From NCBI GenBank assembly GCA_934526065.1, contig CAKSZX010000003.1, positions 62,001 to 126,000 of the forward strand: a stretch of 64,000 bases of DNA, written 5' to 3'. The stretch's first letter is position 1. Each line of letters opens with the position of its first letter. The stretch is from an uncultured Oscillospiraceae bacterium (GTDB lineage: Bacteria > Bacillota > Clostridia > Oscillospirales > Ruminococcaceae). The position numbers were made by a program, and so were the translations under genes. This document shows positions 47,053 to 55,238 of this stretch, piece by piece. A model generated the notes under the pieces. That model did no database searches and was not told the DNA's origin. It saw only the letters and a program-made list of their open reading frames with translations.

Positions 47053-47361
47053 CTGTTTTTCTCCTAAATAAAATAAACTGTTGTAATTTTACACAATTAC
47101 TGATACCGATTACTTTATATTTTACACAATGACGACATAAAATGCAACATTTTTTTACAAAAAAATTTGTCGGTTTATGTGCAAAAAGGAAAAATCATTG
47201 TCAAAATAGACAAATTAAGCCTATTGTTTTTTGTTTGACAGCCCGCTGTTTACATTTGTTTTCTCGCCGGGCACATAAAATTAGGCAAGAAAACCGTAAA
47301 GTTCGGCGGTGCTGTCCAAAAACCGCAATTATGATTATAAATGATAATTGTGTTTCTTTTT
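47053..47361 (-). promoter_or_regulatory. Leader and promoter region of the CdaR-type gene
   Basis: This gene-free interval carries a good minus-strand promoter: TTGCAT (47147-47142), 17 bases, TAAAAT (47124-47119). The 12-mer ATTTTACACAAT (plus strand) occurs at 47086-47097 and 47119-47130, the second covering the -10 element, spaced 33 bases or about three helical turns. The rest, up to 47361, is AT-rich; a 77-codon plus-strand frame there has no ribosome binding site and no recognisable product. Confidence 0.65.
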
Positions 47362-48087
47362 TTAACAATCTGTAAACTTATAATCGCTAATTTTTGACAA
47401 TTCTTCTTCCGTAATTTTCCTGTACTCTCCCGGGGCAAGGGCTGTATCCAGCTCCAAGCCGCCTATTTTTACTCGGTGCAGGCTGTTTACGCCAATGTCG
47501 TAAACCCCCAGCATCCTTTTTATTTGGTGATATACCCCTTGGTGTAAAATAATTTTGGCTTTCAAGTTATCTTCAAGTGGAATGATTTCCGCCGGCAGCA
47601 TTTTTTCTCCGTCCGCCAATGTTACCCCGGTTTTAAATCCCTCTGTGACGTCCCCGGTTATGGGGCTGTCAACGGTTACGATGTATGTTTTGTCAACATG
47701 TCTTTTGGGGCTTAAAATGTTATGTGCAAATTCGCCGTCATCGGTTAAAAGCACAAAACCGGTGCTGGTTTTATCAAGTCTGCCTGCAGGGAATAAATTT
47801 CGGTTGGGAAAATCCTTTTTAACCAAATCAACCACCGTCACATCGTTTTTGTCCTCGGCGGCGCTTACAACCCCTGCCGGCTTATTGAGCATTATGTACA
47901 CAAATTTTTCCGCCTTTGCCCGGCGGCCGTTTATTGTAACATTGTCTTTTGCCGTGTCTACTTTGCCGTCGCCTTTTTTAATCACAACGCCGTTTACCGC
48001 CACCGCCCCTTTGGCAAGCAGTTTCTTTGCTTCGGTTCGTGTTACGCCCCGGCTTTCGCTTACAAATTTATCAAGTCTGTATATCAT
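47362..48087 (-). CDS. rsuA: 16S rRNA pseudouridine synthase RsuA type
   Basis: A 241-residue enzyme with an N-terminal S4 domain (about 1-58) and the RsuA catalytic domain; the catalytic Asp is in AGRLDKTSTGFVLLTDDGE, and QGVYHQIKRMLG is the second signature. The start is the ATG with AAGGCGG upstream; the in-frame sequence upstream is not family-like. It is distinct from the RluB-type enzyme at 23.4 kb and probably modifies 16S U516. Confidence 0.93.
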   Translation of the reverse strand: MIYRLDKFVSESRGVTRTEAKKLLAKGAVAVNGVVIKKGDGKVDTAKDNVTINGRRAKAEKFVYIMLNKPAGVVSAAEDKNDVTVVDLVKKDFPNRNLFPAGRLDKTSTGFVLLTDDGEFAHNILSPKRHVDKTYIVTVDSPITGDVTEGFKTGVTLADGEKMLPAEIIPLEDNLKAKIILHQGVYHQIKRMLGVYDIGVNSLHRVKIGGLELDTALAPGEYRKITEEELSKISDYKFTDC

Positions 48088-48179
48088 AAGTCCGCCTTTT
48101 TCATATTTTAATATTATTATATCACAAAAGGCCGCCGAGAAAAAGAGAAATTGCCCTGCCTTTGCGGCAGAGCAAAAAT

Positions 48180-48674
48180 TTAATCGGTTTTTTCTCTTTC
48201 TGTCTGTCTTGCCATTGGGCATGCCAAACCGTCCGGCTGTTGCAGGATATATGCCCCCACAAGTTTATCTTTCCTGATTAAAAGCACCGCAGTGGCCGTT
48301 TTGCCCCGAACATCATAATCGGTAATGTCAAATGTCCACTTGTTCACCTTTTTATTTTTCAGCTTTGCCAATGACAGGCCGTCTGTCATCTGTATTTTGC
48401 TGTCGAAGTTTTCAAATTCCGCATCGAATTTTTTGGGGATTTTCACCTCTTTCACCTGTGCGGACTGCAAATCCACCGTGTACCCTTTTGACAGTATATA
48501 TTCCGCCATTTGGCTTGTGGTTGTCATTTCCCCGGTGTTTACCGAGGCGGAAGTTTCTCTGTCTTTAAACAGCGAATTTTTAATTTTCACCCCGGCAAAA
48601 CCCAAAACCGCAAAGGCTAACAGCCCCGCCAAAATTTTAACGGTGTTCTTTTTATTGACAGTTAAAACAAACAT
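48180..48674 (-). CDS. Membrane-anchored protein with DUF4830-like domain
   Basis: A 164-residue protein starting after GGGAGGTAAAGTT. It has a membrane helix (about 13-32), then an extracellular domain with AEYILSKGYTVDLQSAQVKE and IPKKFDAEFENF, and ends GAYILQQPDGLACPM before a charged tail. The pattern resembles DUF4830, a small family of unknown function in Clostridia. It lies 92 bases upstream of the rsuA-like gene on the same strand. No enzymatic motif is visible. Confidence 0.6.
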   Translation of the reverse strand: MFVLTVNKKNTVKILAGLLAFAVLGFAGVKIKNSLFKDRETSASVNTGEMTTTSQMAEYILSKGYTVDLQSAQVKEVKIPKKFDAEFENFDSKIQMTDGLSLAKLKNKKVNKWTFDITDYDVRGKTATAVLLIRKDKLVGAYILQQPDGLACPMARQTEREKTD

Positions 48675-48821
48675 AACTTTACCTCCCTTGTGCTTTAAAC
48701 CGCAAAAACACAAATTTTTTATAGTAATTTTTATGCTATTAAACAAAAAAATATCACAGCACTTTTATTTTTTTAATTTTATGGTAAAATAGGTGTAACA
48801 ATTACACAAGGAGAAACCGAA

Positions 48822-49607
48822 ATGGTACTTTGTTTTGATGTAGGTAATACCGACATAGACGCAGGGGCTTTTGAAAAGGACAAATTGTACAAAGCCTTTA
48901 ATATAGATTATAAAAAAGGGCAAAGCGTTGAGGAATATAAAAAGGGTATAAAAAATGCCCTTGAAGTCAACGGCATAGACCCTAAAACCGTTACAAACTG
49001 TGTCCTTTGCAGCGTTGTGGCAGGTTCCACAGGGGCAATGGAGGAGGCAATAAAAGAGCTTTTGGGCTTTGAACCCCTTATTTTTACAAATGACGAAATA
49101 GCCGATATGCAGGTTAAAATAGGCAATCCGCAGGAAGTCGGCGTTGATATTGTAGCCGCCTGCCTGGCTGTTAAGCACAGATACAGCCTGCCGGCAATAG
49201 TAATTGATATGGGTACCGCCACCACGGTAACGGCCATGGACAAAGACGGCGACCTTTTAGGCGTAAGTATTTTAACCGGGGTTATAACCTCTTTAAAGGC
49301 TTTGCGTGACAGCACGGGTTTGCCCATAGACGAAAGCCTTACGCCCCCTGCCAAGGCCATAGGCACCACCACCCCGGAGAGCATGGCAAGCGGCTGTGTG
49401 CTTGCAAACGCCTATATGATGGACGGTATGATCTCCGCTTTTGAAAAAGAAATGGGCACAGAGTGCCACATATATGCCACCGGCGGAATATCAAAGATGA
49501 TTATGCCCCTTTGCCGGCACAAGAGCCTTATAAACGACAAACTGCTTCTTGAAGGACTTTACATATACTGCAAGAAAGCTGAAAATAAAAACAACAAGGA
49601 GATATAA
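48822..49607 (+). CDS. coaX: Type III pantothenate kinase
   Basis: A 261-residue ASKHA-fold kinase for the first step of coenzyme A synthesis. The first phosphate motif is LCFDVGNTDIDAGAFE, the second is IVIDMGTATTVTAMD, and EVGVDIVAAC and GVITSLKAL are family-specific. It uses ATP poorly saturably and is not inhibited by CoA. A GTGTAA/TTACAC inverted repeat lies just before its AAGGAG site. It is two bases before a cyclophilin gene. coaBC, usually near priA, is not in the window. Confidence 0.95.
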   Translation: MVLCFDVGNTDIDAGAFEKDKLYKAFNIDYKKGQSVEEYKKGIKNALEVNGIDPKTVTNCVLCSVVAGSTGAMEEAIKELLGFEPLIFTNDEIADMQVKIGNPQEVGVDIVAACLAVKHRYSLPAIVIDMGTATTVTAMDKDGDLLGVSILTGVITSLKALRDSTGLPIDESLTPPAKAIGTTTPESMASGCVLANAYMMDGMISAFEKEMGTECHIYATGGISKMIMPLCRHKSLINDKLLLEGLYIYCKKAENKNNKEI

Positions 49608-49609
49608 AA

Positions 49610-50095
49610 ATGGTTGTTATCACAATGGAAAACGGCAAGCAGATCAAATTGGAACTGTACCCGGAAATTGCACCGATAACGGTTGCAAACTTTGAAAAAT
49701 TGGTAAAGGAAAACTTTTACAACGGTTTGACTTTCCACAGAATTATACCCGGATTTATGATTCAGGGCGGCTGCCCTAAGGGGGACGGCACAGGCGGCCC
49801 GGGCTACGGCATAAAGGGTGAATTTGCCGCCAACGGCGTTAAAAATGATTTGAAGCACACAAGAGGAGTTATCTCAATGGCAAGAGCCCAAGACCCTAAC
49901 TCCGCAGGCAGCCAGTTCTTTATTATGCACCGGGACGCACCTCACCTTGACGGCCAGTATGCGGCTTTCGGCAAGGTTGTTGAGGGTATGGATGTGGTTG
50001 ACGAAATCGCAAACACACCTACGATAAACAGTTTCTTTAAGAGAGACTTCCCACGGACACCTCAGGTTATAAGAAGCATCACAATAGAAGAATAA
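49610..50095 (+). CDS. Cyclophilin-type peptidyl-prolyl isomerase
   Basis: A 161-residue cyclophilin without signal peptide, so cytoplasmic. Active-site blocks are FHRIIPGFMIQGGCPKGDGT, ISMARAQDPNSAGSQFFI and FGKVVEGMDVVD. It is two bases after coaX with AAGGAGAT at its start, so they are cotranscribed and end at the hairpin at 50102. Confidence 0.95.
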   Translation: MVVITMENGKQIKLELYPEIAPITVANFEKLVKENFYNGLTFHRIIPGFMIQGGCPKGDGTGGPGYGIKGEFAANGVKNDLKHTRGVISMARAQDPNSAGSQFFIMHRDAPHLDGQYAAFGKVVEGMDVVDEIANTPTINSFFKRDFPRTPQVIRSITIEE

Positions 50096-50101
50096 TTTAA
50101 A

Positions 50102-50125
50102 AATCGGCGCAGTAATGCGCCGATT
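50102..50125 (+). terminator. Terminator of coaX-cyclophilin
   Basis: AATCGGCGCA-GTAA-TGCGCCGATT followed by ATTTTTAAAT. Confidence 0.92.
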
Positions 50126-50161
50126 ATTTTTAAATAAATTGTTAATTCTTGATAATTACTG

Positions 50162-50214
50162 TTTACATATATAAATAAATTTAGTATAATTTACTTGAAA
50201 GTAAATCGATTTAC
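50162..50214 (+). promoter_or_regulatory. Promoter with overlapping operator-like palindromes
   Basis: TTTACA (50162-50167), 17 bases, TATAAT (50185-50190). Immediately after the -10 lie TTTACTT-GA-AAGTAAA (50190-50205) and the perfect 14-base palindrome GTAAATCGATTTAC (50201-50214). The central CG with flanking AAT/ATT resembles LacI/GalR-family operators. The site covers the transcription start, as expected for repression. Confidence 0.75.
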
Positions 50215-50253
50215 ATTTTTTCCGCTATTTTTATCATATTGAAAGGGATACCT

Positions 50254-50412
50254 ATGAATTATTTCTCATCATCTATTCTTTATTCATCTCTTATTGCAAG
50301 TTTTTTTCAAGTCGCAATATTTTGCCTTGGGGCAGTTATATCCGCAATTATAATTATCGACTACTACTTTAAGAGAAAAGAAAAGTACGATAAAACAAAA
50401 AAGGACGAATGA
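50254..50412 (+). CDS. Small single-helix membrane protein, 52 residues
   Basis: A 52-residue reading frame opened by ATG after GAAAGGGAT. It begins MNYFSSSILYSSLIASFF, continues with a hydrophobic stretch (about 13-36, QVAIFCLGAVISAIIIID) and ends in a basic tail (KRKEKYDKTKKDE). The build is of a single-pass membrane peptide with cytoplasmic C terminus. It directly follows a strong promoter with operator-like palindromes and precedes another membrane protein gene by 85 bases. I do not recognise a family. Confidence 0.65.
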   Translation: MNYFSSSILYSSLIASFFQVAIFCLGAVISAIIIIDYYFKRKEKYDKTKKDE

Positions 50413-50497
50413 TTGTTTAAAATTTAATCAAACACTCCAAAATTTCTCTAAACTTTAATCATTCGTATTAAATAAGTTCTGTAACGGAGGTGCGCTT

Positions 50498-51025
50498 ATG
50501 TTCAAATACACTGCCGAAAAGAGAAATATTTACCGCCTTACCCTTGCAGGTCTTATTTACGGTCTTTTGCGGGATTTGAACATTGTTATAAATCGGTTCG
50601 GCCGGCATAAGGGGCTGTTTAATTCAATTCTCGGTGCGGATATTGCCGTAAGGTCTTCAATTTTCAAATTTTCGGCACTTTCGGTAATTCTGTCGATTTA
50701 CGCCCTTATTGTTTTATTGGCAAACAAAAAATTTTTTAGCGGCGACTGCAACGGGTATATGAGTAAAATCGCCTTTTACAGTGTGCTTTTCCCCTTAGGT
50801 ATTCCAGAGCTTAACCGGTATGGCGTTGTGAGAGATGCCCTGAAATATAATTTTGACCCCGGCGCAGCAGCAATAAGGAATATTACCATTATACCCTACA
50901 ATTCGGTTTTGTTTATACAATCCATAGTTGGTTTGTTTTTTATCCGGGTATGTTACAGCGTATTTTTCCGCAAGAAAATTTTATTTGCACAATCTGTTGA
51001 AAAACCGATTACCCCTCTTGGATAG
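50498..51025 (+). CDS. Unknown membrane protein, 175 residues
   Basis: A 175-residue protein with AACGGAGGTGCG before its ATG. Hydrophobic helices are visible at about 58-75 (ALSVILSIYALIVLLA) and 133-155 (VLFIQSIVGLFFIRVCYSVF), with weaker ones near 15-28 and 88-100. No conserved motif is recognised. It probably shares the transcript of the 52-residue gene upstream; a terminator follows the stop. Nothing in the sequence indicates a function. Confidence 0.75.
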   Translation: MFKYTAEKRNIYRLTLAGLIYGLLRDLNIVINRFGRHKGLFNSILGADIAVRSSIFKFSALSVILSIYALIVLLANKKFFSGDCNGYMSKIAFYSVLFPLGIPELNRYGVVRDALKYNFDPGAAAIRNITIIPYNSVLFIQSIVGLFFIRVCYSVFFRKKILFAQSVEKPITPLG

Positions 51026-51033
51026 ACAAACTA

Positions 51034-51064
51034 AAATCCGCAGCCCCAAAAAGGCTGCGGATTT
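51034..51064. terminator. Bidirectional terminator
   Basis: A perfect 12-bp stem (AAATCCGCAGCC and complement, 7-base loop) between convergent genes, followed on the plus strand by ATTTTTATC-like sequence. Confidence 0.9.
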
Positions 51065-51102
51065 ATTTTTATCTTAAAGTAAAAGTGTAGATTATAGCTT
51101 TA

Positions 51103-52536
51103 TTAAGGTTTTGCGTTTTCAACGGCATTGGTGATGTTATCCCCTGCCTGTTTTGCGTGAGTATCCACCTTAAAGGCCGCCTTTGCCCCGTTGTGAGTAA
51201 GGCAACCGGCACCGTTTACACAGCCGCCGTCACAGGCCATACCCTCGATAAAGTTTTCTTTAAGTACGCCCTTTGAAAGTTTAAGCAAAGCGGCTTTACA
51301 TTCCAAAATACCGCTGCAAGTTGCAGGCATAACCTCAAAGTCAAGGTTCTGTTCTTTAAGTGATTTGCCCACTGCACCTGTCAAACCGCCGGAGTGTGCA
51401 AAAATTCTGCCGTAGAATGAGGCGTCGTTTAATTCGTCTTCTTCAAGAGCTGTTACATTTATCTCTTTTGCGTCAATAAGCGCCTGCAATTCCTCAAATG
51501 TCATTACGCTGTCAATATAAGGCTTAACCTTATCTTTCTTGATTTCCGCTTTCTTTGCGGTGCAAGGGCCGATAAACACAACTTTACAATTCGGGTCCTT
51601 TTCTTTAAGGTAACGGCCAAGCTCGCCCATCGGGGAAAGATTGTGTGAAACATAAGGCAGCAAATCCGGGAAAGATTTTTCTATGTAAGAAACAAACGCC
51701 GGGCAGCAGCTTGATGTAAGCTTGCCTTTTTCAACCAGTTCGGCGCCCTCTTTCAATGCGACCATATCGGCGCCGAGAGCAACTTCCCTAACATCCGTAA
51801 AACCGAGTTCTTTAATGGCGCTTACAACCTGGCCCAGTTTTGCATAAGAGAACTGGCTTGCGATAGACGGCGCAACGATAGCGTAAAGTTTTGTGCCGTT
51901 TTCCTTTGCCTGCTTAATCATTTCGATTATATCAAGAATATAGCTCTTGTCCATAATTGCGCCCCATGGGCATGAGTAAACACAGGCACCGCAGGAAATA
52001 CACTTATCATTGTTGATAGCCGCAGCTTTTGTCTCCCGGTCGGTGGTGATTGCCCCTACCTTGCAAGCCTGCTGACAAGGGCGAATATTGTTGCGTATTG
52101 CGCTGTACTGGCAGGCATTTGCACATCTGCCACAGTTTATACACTTACTTTTGTCGATTTTTGCGTGGTGGTTTTCGTCAAATGTGATAGCGCCCACCGG
52201 ACAAGCGTCAAAGCATCTCTTTGCTATACAGCCACGACAGGAAGTTGTAACTTCGTAACCGCTCATAGGACATTCGTCACAGGCAATATCCAAGACCTCG
52301 ATAACATTGGGGTTTTCCTTGTCGCCACCCATGGCAACCTTCATTCTCTCAATAACTATCGCTCTTTCTTTGTAGATACAGCAACGCATTGTTGCCTCAC
52401 CCTTAGGCACAATAACCTTTGGAATATCCGCAAAATTTTCCGCCAATGTGCCGTTAAAAGCATTTCTGGCGATTTCTCTCAGCACTTTGTATTTTAAATG
52501 TTGTACCTTAGTATCAAACTTATAATTTTTATCCAT
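51103..52536 (-). CDS. Monomeric [FeFe]-hydrogenase-like protein (group B-like)
   Basis: A 477-residue iron-sulfur protein. After an N-terminal region with CDECPMSG and CRGCIAKRCFDACPVGA come further ferredoxin clusters (CINCGRCANAC, CISCGACVYSCP). The H-cluster domain motifs are TSCCPAF (L1), GPCTAKKAE (L2) and EGMACDGGCVNGAG (L3), so all cluster-ligating cysteines are kept. The extra N-terminal cysteines and L2 with Gly fit group B rather than group A enzymes. It would handle H2 or sense redox state in the cytoplasm. No maturation genes or electron-transfer subunits are nearby. It has its own promoter. Confidence 0.88.
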   Translation of the reverse strand: MDKNYKFDTKVQHLKYKVLREIARNAFNGTLAENFADIPKVIVPKGEATMRCCIYKERAIVIERMKVAMGGDKENPNVIEVLDIACDECPMSGYEVTTSCRGCIAKRCFDACPVGAITFDENHHAKIDKSKCINCGRCANACQYSAIRNNIRPCQQACKVGAITTDRETKAAAINNDKCISCGACVYSCPWGAIMDKSYILDIIEMIKQAKENGTKLYAIVAPSIASQFSYAKLGQVVSAIKELGFTDVREVALGADMVALKEGAELVEKGKLTSSCCPAFVSYIEKSFPDLLPYVSHNLSPMGELGRYLKEKDPNCKVVFIGPCTAKKAEIKKDKVKPYIDSVMTFEELQALIDAKEINVTALEEDELNDASFYGRIFAHSGGLTGAVGKSLKEQNLDFEVMPATCSGILECKAALLKLSKGVLKENFIEGMACDGGCVNGAGCLTHNGAKAAFKVDTHAKQAGDNITNAVENAKP

Positions 52537-52599
52537 AACTTAACCTCTTTATTTAACCCTCTTGAATATTCGATATTTTTTTATCTTTATTCGCCTAAA

Positions 52600-52628
52600 A
52601 TTTTACCACAAATAAATTGTTATTACAA
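52600..52628 (-). promoter_or_regulatory. Sigma-A-type promoter of the hydrogenase-like gene
   Basis: On the minus strand TTGTAA (52628-52623), 17 bases, TAAAAT (52605-52600), about 64 bases upstream of the start codon. Confidence 0.7.
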
Positions 52629-52704
52629 TATAATTTAACAACGAAAGATAAATTTCGCCCTTTTTGTCTATTATGAACATCAAAATGTTAAATTTTTGTT
52701 AAAG

Positions 52705-53310
52705 TTACACAATTAAATTTTCAAAATTCACACTGTTCCGATTTAAAAGCTGTGCGTCATCCGGCGAATGTGTTATTAGAAGCAGCGTCCTGCCATTCAA
52801 ATTTTTATTGATATAATCTGCGCATTGCTTTTTTGTGTCACGGTCTATGCCGGTAAAAGGTTCGTCTAACACAAGTATATCGAAATTTGCAATTACCCGG
52901 CGGACTATCGCCACTCGCCTTTTCATACCGCCGGAATATTCCTTTATCGGCTTTTGGGCGGTTTGCCTGTCAATGCCCACAGCCTGTAACCGAGGGTAAA
53001 TTTCCAGCCGGCTTTTTCCTGTGGCACGCCGTATATTTACAGCGGCAGAGAAGTCTTCCGCAAGTCGGTTTTCCTGGAAAACCCGACTGCAAGTTCCCCT
53101 TACCGAAACAGTGCCGACAGTCGGTTTTACAAGCCCCAATACGACCCCGGCAAGACTTGTTTTACCTATGCCGGATTTGCCAAAAATCGCAATTCTCTCT
53201 CCTGCGGGCAATTCCAGATTTAAATTTTCAAAAATATTTTTATCGCCATAGCAAATACCGATGTTTTTCAGCGTTACCCAGCCTTTTATACTTTTCTGTT
53301 CCTGTGCCAT
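52705..53310 (-). CDS. ABC transporter ATP-binding protein (SsuB/TauB/ThiZ-like)
   Basis: A 201-residue ATPase: Walker A FGKSGIGKTSLAG, signature EYSGGMKRRVAIVR, Walker B ILVLDEPFTGID and H-loop LLITHSPDDA. It is shorter than the usual 240-260 residues of the nitrate/sulfonate/taurine group, lacking the C-terminal extension, but the core is whole. It overlaps the permease gene by 25 bases and ends the three-gene operon. Confidence 0.92.
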   Translation of the reverse strand: MAQEQKSIKGWVTLKNIGICYGDKNIFENLNLELPAGERIAIFGKSGIGKTSLAGVVLGLVKPTVGTVSVRGTCSRVFQENRLAEDFSAAVNIRRATGKSRLEIYPRLQAVGIDRQTAQKPIKEYSGGMKRRVAIVRRVIANFDILVLDEPFTGIDRDTKKQCADYINKNLNGRTLLLITHSPDDAQLLNRNSVNFENLIV

Positions 53311-54044
53311 TTGTACATTGCCTCCAACAGGTTCAAAACAACTTTTTCAAAAACGATGCTGCAAAGAACAATTACAACTGTCCAAGCCAGTAAATCACCT
53401 GTTTCAAAATATATCTTTGCGCTGTAAAGCATTGTGCCTATCGACCCGGTGGGCGTGCCGATAACCTCGGCCGCTATGCCGGCTTTCCACGCCATTGCAA
53501 GAGCCGAGCGGCAGCCGGAAGTCAACATCGGGTAAACCGACGGCAGCTCTATAATCGCAAATCTGTCGGCACCGGGCATTTTAAACACCGTTGCCATTTC
53601 AAGCATTTTGCGGTCAATATCCTTCATACCGGATAGAATCCCAAAGTAAATTATCGGCAAAACCATCAGAAAAGAAATTACCACAGACAGATTTTTTGAT
53701 TTAAACCATATAAGGCAAAGCACCACAAACGAGGCCACAGGCACCGCCTTGACAGCCGCCATATAAGGCCAAAGCAAGGTTTCTATTTTCTTGTATCTGC
53801 CGGCTAAAAGCCCCAAAACAAAGCCTGTTACAAGGGCTGTGAGAAAGCCCAGGGTTATTCGCCGCCCGCTAAAAATGACGGCACGCCAAAATTCCTTTGA
53901 GAAAATCAGCCGTGCCAGTCTTTTTATCACCGTTATGGGGCCAACCAAAATGATAGGTTGGCCTATAATCAATGTCAGCCCTTGCCAAACAAGCAGAGCC
54001 AATATAAGGGAAAGAGTTTTTTCCCTTTTGTTTTTATCCTGCAT
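53286..54044 (-). CDS. ABC transporter permease (SsuC/TauC-like)
   Basis: A 252-residue permease with about six helices. The EAA loop is seen as MLEMATVFKMPGADRFAIIE followed by LPSVYPML, which contacts the ATPase. It belongs to the BPD type 1 group with sulfonate, nitrate and thiamine-precursor importers. It overlaps both neighbours (25 and 11 bases). Confidence 0.92.
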   Translation of the reverse strand: MQDKNKREKTLSLILALLVWQGLTLIIGQPIILVGPITVIKRLARLIFSKEFWRAVIFSGRRITLGFLTALVTGFVLGLLAGRYKKIETLLWPYMAAVKAVPVASFVVLCLIWFKSKNLSVVISFLMVLPIIYFGILSGMKDIDRKMLEMATVFKMPGADRFAIIELPSVYPMLTSGCRSALAMAWKAGIAAEVIGTPTGSIGTMLYSAKIYFETGDLLAWTVVIVLCSIVFEKVVLNLLEAMYKWHRNRKV

Positions 54045-55032
54045 AGTAGAAATCCCGGCCGGGCATTTCTCCGCCTACGGACTGCGGTTTTTGTTCAAAG
54101 AGAATTTGCAAATATCCTTCTAAGGCCTTGTGCATTTCCTCCCCGTCAATATATGTGATATTGCACCGTGGCAAAGCTTTTTGCGCAACTGCAGCTTTTA
54201 CAATGTCATATTTTTCAACAAGTCCGGCGGCTTCTTCAACATTGGAATTTACATATTCCGTTGATGCCTTGTATTCCTCCAAGAATTTTGCAAGTGCCTG
54301 GGGGTGTTCCCGGGCAAACTGTTTGTTTACTATTAAACCGGCAGTGATAAACATACTGCCGTTGTCAAGGTCTTGCCATTCCTTTGTAAGGTCAAGAACA
54401 ACATTTAAGTTTTCAACCTTTGTGCCGGCAACCGTAACATATGGCTGTGGCAACATGGCGATAACACCTGTTCTGTTTGTCATTTCAGCAAGAATTTCAG
54501 AAGTTTCGTTTTTCCATTCAACGGTTACATCCTCGCCTATTGTAAGGCCGTGCTGTGCCAAAAGATAGGTGAGCGCCATTTCCGGGGTGGAGCCTTGGCC
54601 TGTTGCCAAAATCGTCTTGCCCTTTAAATCTTCTATGGAGTTAACGGTAACATCGCCGTTTTCCACAATGTATAAAACCCCAAGAGTGTTTATTGCGCAA
54701 AATTGAACATTGCCCTCTGTTTTTTGATACAAAACGGCACCCAAATTTGCCGGTACGGCAATAATATCAAGATCACCTTTTATAAAAAGAGGGGTCAATT
54801 CGTCGGCGGTGGTAGCCATTGTAAATTGAATTTCATTTGCGTTTTCGCCTTTTTCGGCGTCGTCAAGAAGTTTTACCATACCCATTGACGTAGGGCCTTT
54901 CAAACCGCCCAAGCGGATTGTAACGGCTTCTTCCGGCCGCTGTGATTCCGATGAAGAATTGTCTTTCCGGCAGGCCGTGAAAACCGAAACAGCCATCAAA
55001 GCCGAAAGCATAATTGATAAGAATTTTTTCAT
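54034..55032 (-). CDS. Substrate-binding lipoprotein (NMT1/SsuA-like)
   Basis: A 332-residue lipoprotein with signal peptide and lipobox ending at VFTAC near residue 21. The mature part follows the NMT1/SsuA-like pattern: RLGGLKGPTSMGMVKLLDDA, then LKGKTILATGQGSTPEMALT and AMLPQPYVTVA. Its ligand could be a sulfonate, a thiamine precursor or another small molecule; nothing near it, such as a riboswitch, decides. The ATG at 55032 has AGAGAGG nine bases upstream. First gene of the operon. Confidence 0.9.
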   Translation of the reverse strand: MKKFLSIMLSALMAVSVFTACRKDNSSSESQRPEEAVTIRLGGLKGPTSMGMVKLLDDAEKGENANEIQFTMATTADELTPLFIKGDLDIIAVPANLGAVLYQKTEGNVQFCAINTLGVLYIVENGDVTVNSIEDLKGKTILATGQGSTPEMALTYLLAQHGLTIGEDVTVEWKNETSEILAEMTNRTGVIAMLPQPYVTVAGTKVENLNVVLDLTKEWQDLDNGSMFITAGLIVNKQFAREHPQALAKFLEEYKASTEYVNSNVEEAAGLVEKYDIVKAAVAQKALPRCNITYIDGEEMHKALEGYLQILFEQKPQSVGGEMPGRDFYYAG

Positions 55033-55087
55033 TTTCATATTCCTCTCTGCCGTATAACACGGCGATAAAATAATTTAATCTATGGAC

Positions 55088-55116
55088 ATTATAAACTCTG
55101 TAAATAAATTTTTCCA
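55088..55116 (-). promoter_or_regulatory. Promoter of the SsuABC-like operon
   Basis: On the minus strand TGGAAA (55116-55111), 17 bases, TATAAT (55093-55088). Confidence 0.6.
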
Positions 55117-55203
55117 CTGTTTTTAAATAATAAATAATTTTTTATTTATATCGTCAAAACTCCGCACTGTTCACGGGAGAAAATATAATATGTTGCATAA
55201 ATA

Positions 55204-55226
55204 AAGCGCACCCGATCGGTGCGCTT
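55204..55226 (-). terminator. Terminator of the SH3 surface-protein gene
   Basis: AAGCGCACC and GGTGCGCTT with a 5-base loop; on the minus strand followed by TATTTATGC, 13 bases past the stop codon. Confidence 0.8.
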
Positions 55227-55238
55227 ATTTGTGATATC

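Noticed and set aside
47142..47375. Plus-strand 77-codon frame upstream of the CdaR-type gene
   Set aside because: Lysine/cysteine-rich translation without a recognisable pattern, no Shine-Dalgarno, and it covers the promoter of the divergent gene.
50406..50466. Inverted CGAATGATT/AATCATTCG flanking the gap between the two unknown membrane genes
   Set aside because: Arms are short, the loop is 43 bases, and AT richness makes chance likely.
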